Origin: an uncultured Ruminococcus sp.
GTDB lineage: Bacteria > Bacillota > Clostridia > Oscillospirales > Ruminococcaceae
Assembly: GCA_902796865.1 (NCBI GenBank)
Contig: CADBQZ010000003.1
Coordinates: 1 to 16,144, forward strand
Length of the DNA: 16,144 nt
Reading direction: 5' to 3'
The position numbers were made by a program, and so were the translations under genes. Below the pieces are notes generated by a model. The model worked only from the letters and a program-made list of their open reading frames with translations, did not search any database and was not told the DNA's origin. Positions 14,854-16,144 of this stretch are shown in pieces. The first letter of the stretch is position 1; every line of letters begins with the position of its first letter.

Positions 14854-16144
14854 TTAGCCTGTATATTTCTTCAAGGCTTTTACTTTTCCGACAAGAAATT
14901 CATTAAGCATTATAAGATCTGAAACATTAACAGAGCTGTCACCATTAACATTTGCCGGTGAATCAATATCCATAGCTACATCTGAAGGAGAAGAAAGAGC
15001 TCTTTTAAGCTGTAAGGAATCGAAAACATTGAGCTTCTTATCGCCGTTCATATCGCCGACTATATAATCATTTTCCTCCGGATCGGACGGTTTGATCTCA
15101 GGATCCTTAGGATCAGTCGAACCATCGGAATCGAGATTGCTTCCTTCTGATGAAGCATAATTAGAATAATAATCCGATGTTGATATACCGTTTACACCAA
15201 GCGGTGTCTGATGGTCAAGTCCTATATACTTTCCGCTCTTGCTTGTCTGCCAGAGTGAAGGTTCAAAGAGATCATACTTTTCCGCATCCCACTCGGTAAC
15301 CGTACCGGTAGAAGGGTTGTACTGAATGCTCTTCCAAAGTCCACCTGTATCGCCAGAGTCATCATTCAGGCACCAGAATGTATGGTTTATATGATGCTTT
15401 ATCATATAATCACGGATAAGCCTCATCCACTTTTCATTATCTCCGCCGTCGAGCTTTCCGCCCCACTCGCCTATAAGAAGCGGTGCTATATCCTTATCAT
15501 TTACATATGCCCATGTATCATACCAGTAATCATCAAGAAGTGTCTGTTCGGTAAAGTCTTTATGGAACCATGTCTGATCGCTTACGATAGGACCATAATC
15601 GTGCGGTGAGTAAATTATCTGGCTTGTACCAGCCTTAGGTTCTACCGGATAATCCTTTACACCTCTGAGGTTTCCGCCCCACCATGCGCCGTGTCCCTGA
15701 TAGCCTTCTACGCCCTCGATAAGTATAAGAGCATTAGGGTTCTTTGCAAGTATTGCATCTGCACAGTCTTCAGCTGCCTTTTTCCAGTTGTTCGGAGCAT
15801 CTGAGTTGTCCCATATAGCATCGACCGGTGCACCGCCGTATGTGCTGTGCGGTTCATTTTTAAGGTCATATCCTATCAGTGTATCGTCGTTTTTATAGTG
15901 ATCTGCTGTCCATGCAAGAGTTTCCTGCCAAACCTTAGTAGTTACTTCGACTGTATCACCGTCATTTGCTGTAAAGCTTTTACCGTACCATATGCCGTAG
16001 TTGTGTCCCGAATTATTGGACTCAGGGCTGTGGATGTCAATAAATACCTTTACTCCGTTTTCCTTGCACTTTTTGAGCAGGACATCAAACACCTGCATAC
16101 TGTTCATTACAGAACCGTCCGGATTGATAAGATCAATATTAAAA
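14854..16144 (-). CDS. GH5 endoglucanase-like enzyme with C-terminal dockerin, N-terminus outside window
   Basis: Family 5 glycoside hydrolases cleave beta-1,4-glucans or mannans with retention. The frame is open to the window edge (about 429 residues), so the signal peptide and first strands of the barrel are missing; the Met at 16107 is internal. Visible landmarks are VKVFIDIHSPES, the acid/base Glu in GYDLKNEPHS (codon 15855-15853), IYSPHDYGP, the nucleophile Glu in LIGEWGG (codon 15468-15466) and FWCLNDDSGDTGG. After a Ser/Asp/Pro-rich linker comes a type I dockerin (about 14878-15063) with two Ca2+ loops, D-M-N-G-D-K-K-L-N-V-F-D and N-V-N-G-D-S-S-V-N-V-S-D. The second loop starts with Asn. 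Secretion and binding to a cohesin scaffold are expected. Cellulase activity is the likeliest, but the subfamily is not certain. Confidence 0.95.
   Translation of the reverse strand, partial: FNIDLINPDGSVMNSMQVFDVLLKKCKENGVKVFIDIHSPESNNSGHNYGIWYGKSFTANDGDTVEVTTKVWQETLAWTADHYKNDDTLIGYDLKNEPHSTYGGAPVDAIWDNSDAPNNWKKAAEDCADAILAKNPNALILIEGVEGYQGHGAWWGGNLRGVKDYPVEPKAGTSQIIYSPHDYGPIVSDQTWFHKDFTEQTLLDDYWYDTWAYVNDKDIAPLLIGEWGGKLDGGDNEKWMRLIRDYMIKHHINHTFWCLNDDSGDTGGLWKSIQYNPSTGTVTEWDAEKYDLFEPSLWQTSKSGKYIGLDHQTPLGVNGISTSDYYSNYASSEGSNLDSDGSTDPKDPEIKPSDPEENDYIVGDMNGDKKLNVFDSLQLKRALSSPSDVAMDIDSPANVNGDSSVNVSDLIMLNEFLVGKVKALKKYTG

Noticed and set aside
16105..16107. Met at 16107 as the start of the GH5 gene
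   Set aside because: The frame continues upstream to the window edge with GH5-like sequence (NIDLINPDGSV), and the first part of the catalytic barrel would otherwise be missing.

Overview
The window looks like chromosomal DNA from an anaerobic, low-to-moderate-GC, Gram-positive, cellulolytic Firmicute close to Ruminococcus. The main evidence is a family 5 glycoside hydrolase ending in a two-loop type I dockerin, next to a secreted CAP/SCP-domain protein with a shorter dockerin-like tail. HtpG under a CIRCE operator, a Bacillus EndoA-like MazF, and lipoproteins with long Ser/Glu-rich tethers fit the same group. Genus-level assignment is inference.

Layout. (1) Positions 1-2267, minus strand: glycogen phosphorylase, cut by the left window edge at its C-terminus. 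It has its own promoter and a possible 12-codon leader ORF. (2) 2592-4558, plus strand: htpG with a strong promoter and a perfect CIRCE inverted repeat. It ends at a hairpin shared with the convergent gene. (3) 4616-4960, minus strand: a MazF/EndoA-type endoribonuclease without an adjacent antitoxin. (4) 5206-7830, plus strand: a P2-type Ca2+-transporting ATPase. (5) 7873-13397, plus strand: a tightly packed six-gene operon with its own extended -10 promoter and a strong terminator. In order it encodes a lipoprotein-anchored CbiK-type cobaltochelatase, a lipoprotein with two related beta-rich domains, an iron-complex/corrinoid-type substrate-binding lipoprotein, a FecCD/BtuC permease, an ABC ATPase and a CobA/CobO-like ATP:corrinoid adenosyltransferase. 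(6) 13408-14520, minus strand: the CAP-domain protein, preceded by a 333-bp region with a good promoter and two sets of inverted repeats. (7) 14854-16144, minus strand: the GH5-dockerin enzyme, whose N-terminus lies beyond the right edge.

The operon in (5) is the most interesting part. Its order suggests a surface-to-cytoplasm tetrapyrrole pathway. A metal chelatase and an accessory binding protein would sit outside the membrane, an ABC importer would carry the product in, and an adenosyltransferase-like enzyme would modify it inside. The chelatase keeps the family's metal-ligand residues even though it is predicted to be extracytoplasmic. The adenosyltransferase-like protein and the ATPase both depart from textbook motifs. 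No cobalamin riboswitch fits in the short leader, so regulation by iron, haem or cobalt is as plausible as regulation by B12. Whether the substrate is a corrinoid, a precorrin-like tetrapyrrole or haem cannot be decided from sequence alone.

The other genes are housekeeping or extracellular polysaccharide functions: glycogen breakdown, protein folding under stress, calcium export and plant cell wall degradation. I saw no tRNA, rRNA, CRISPR array, insertion sequence or prophage gene.
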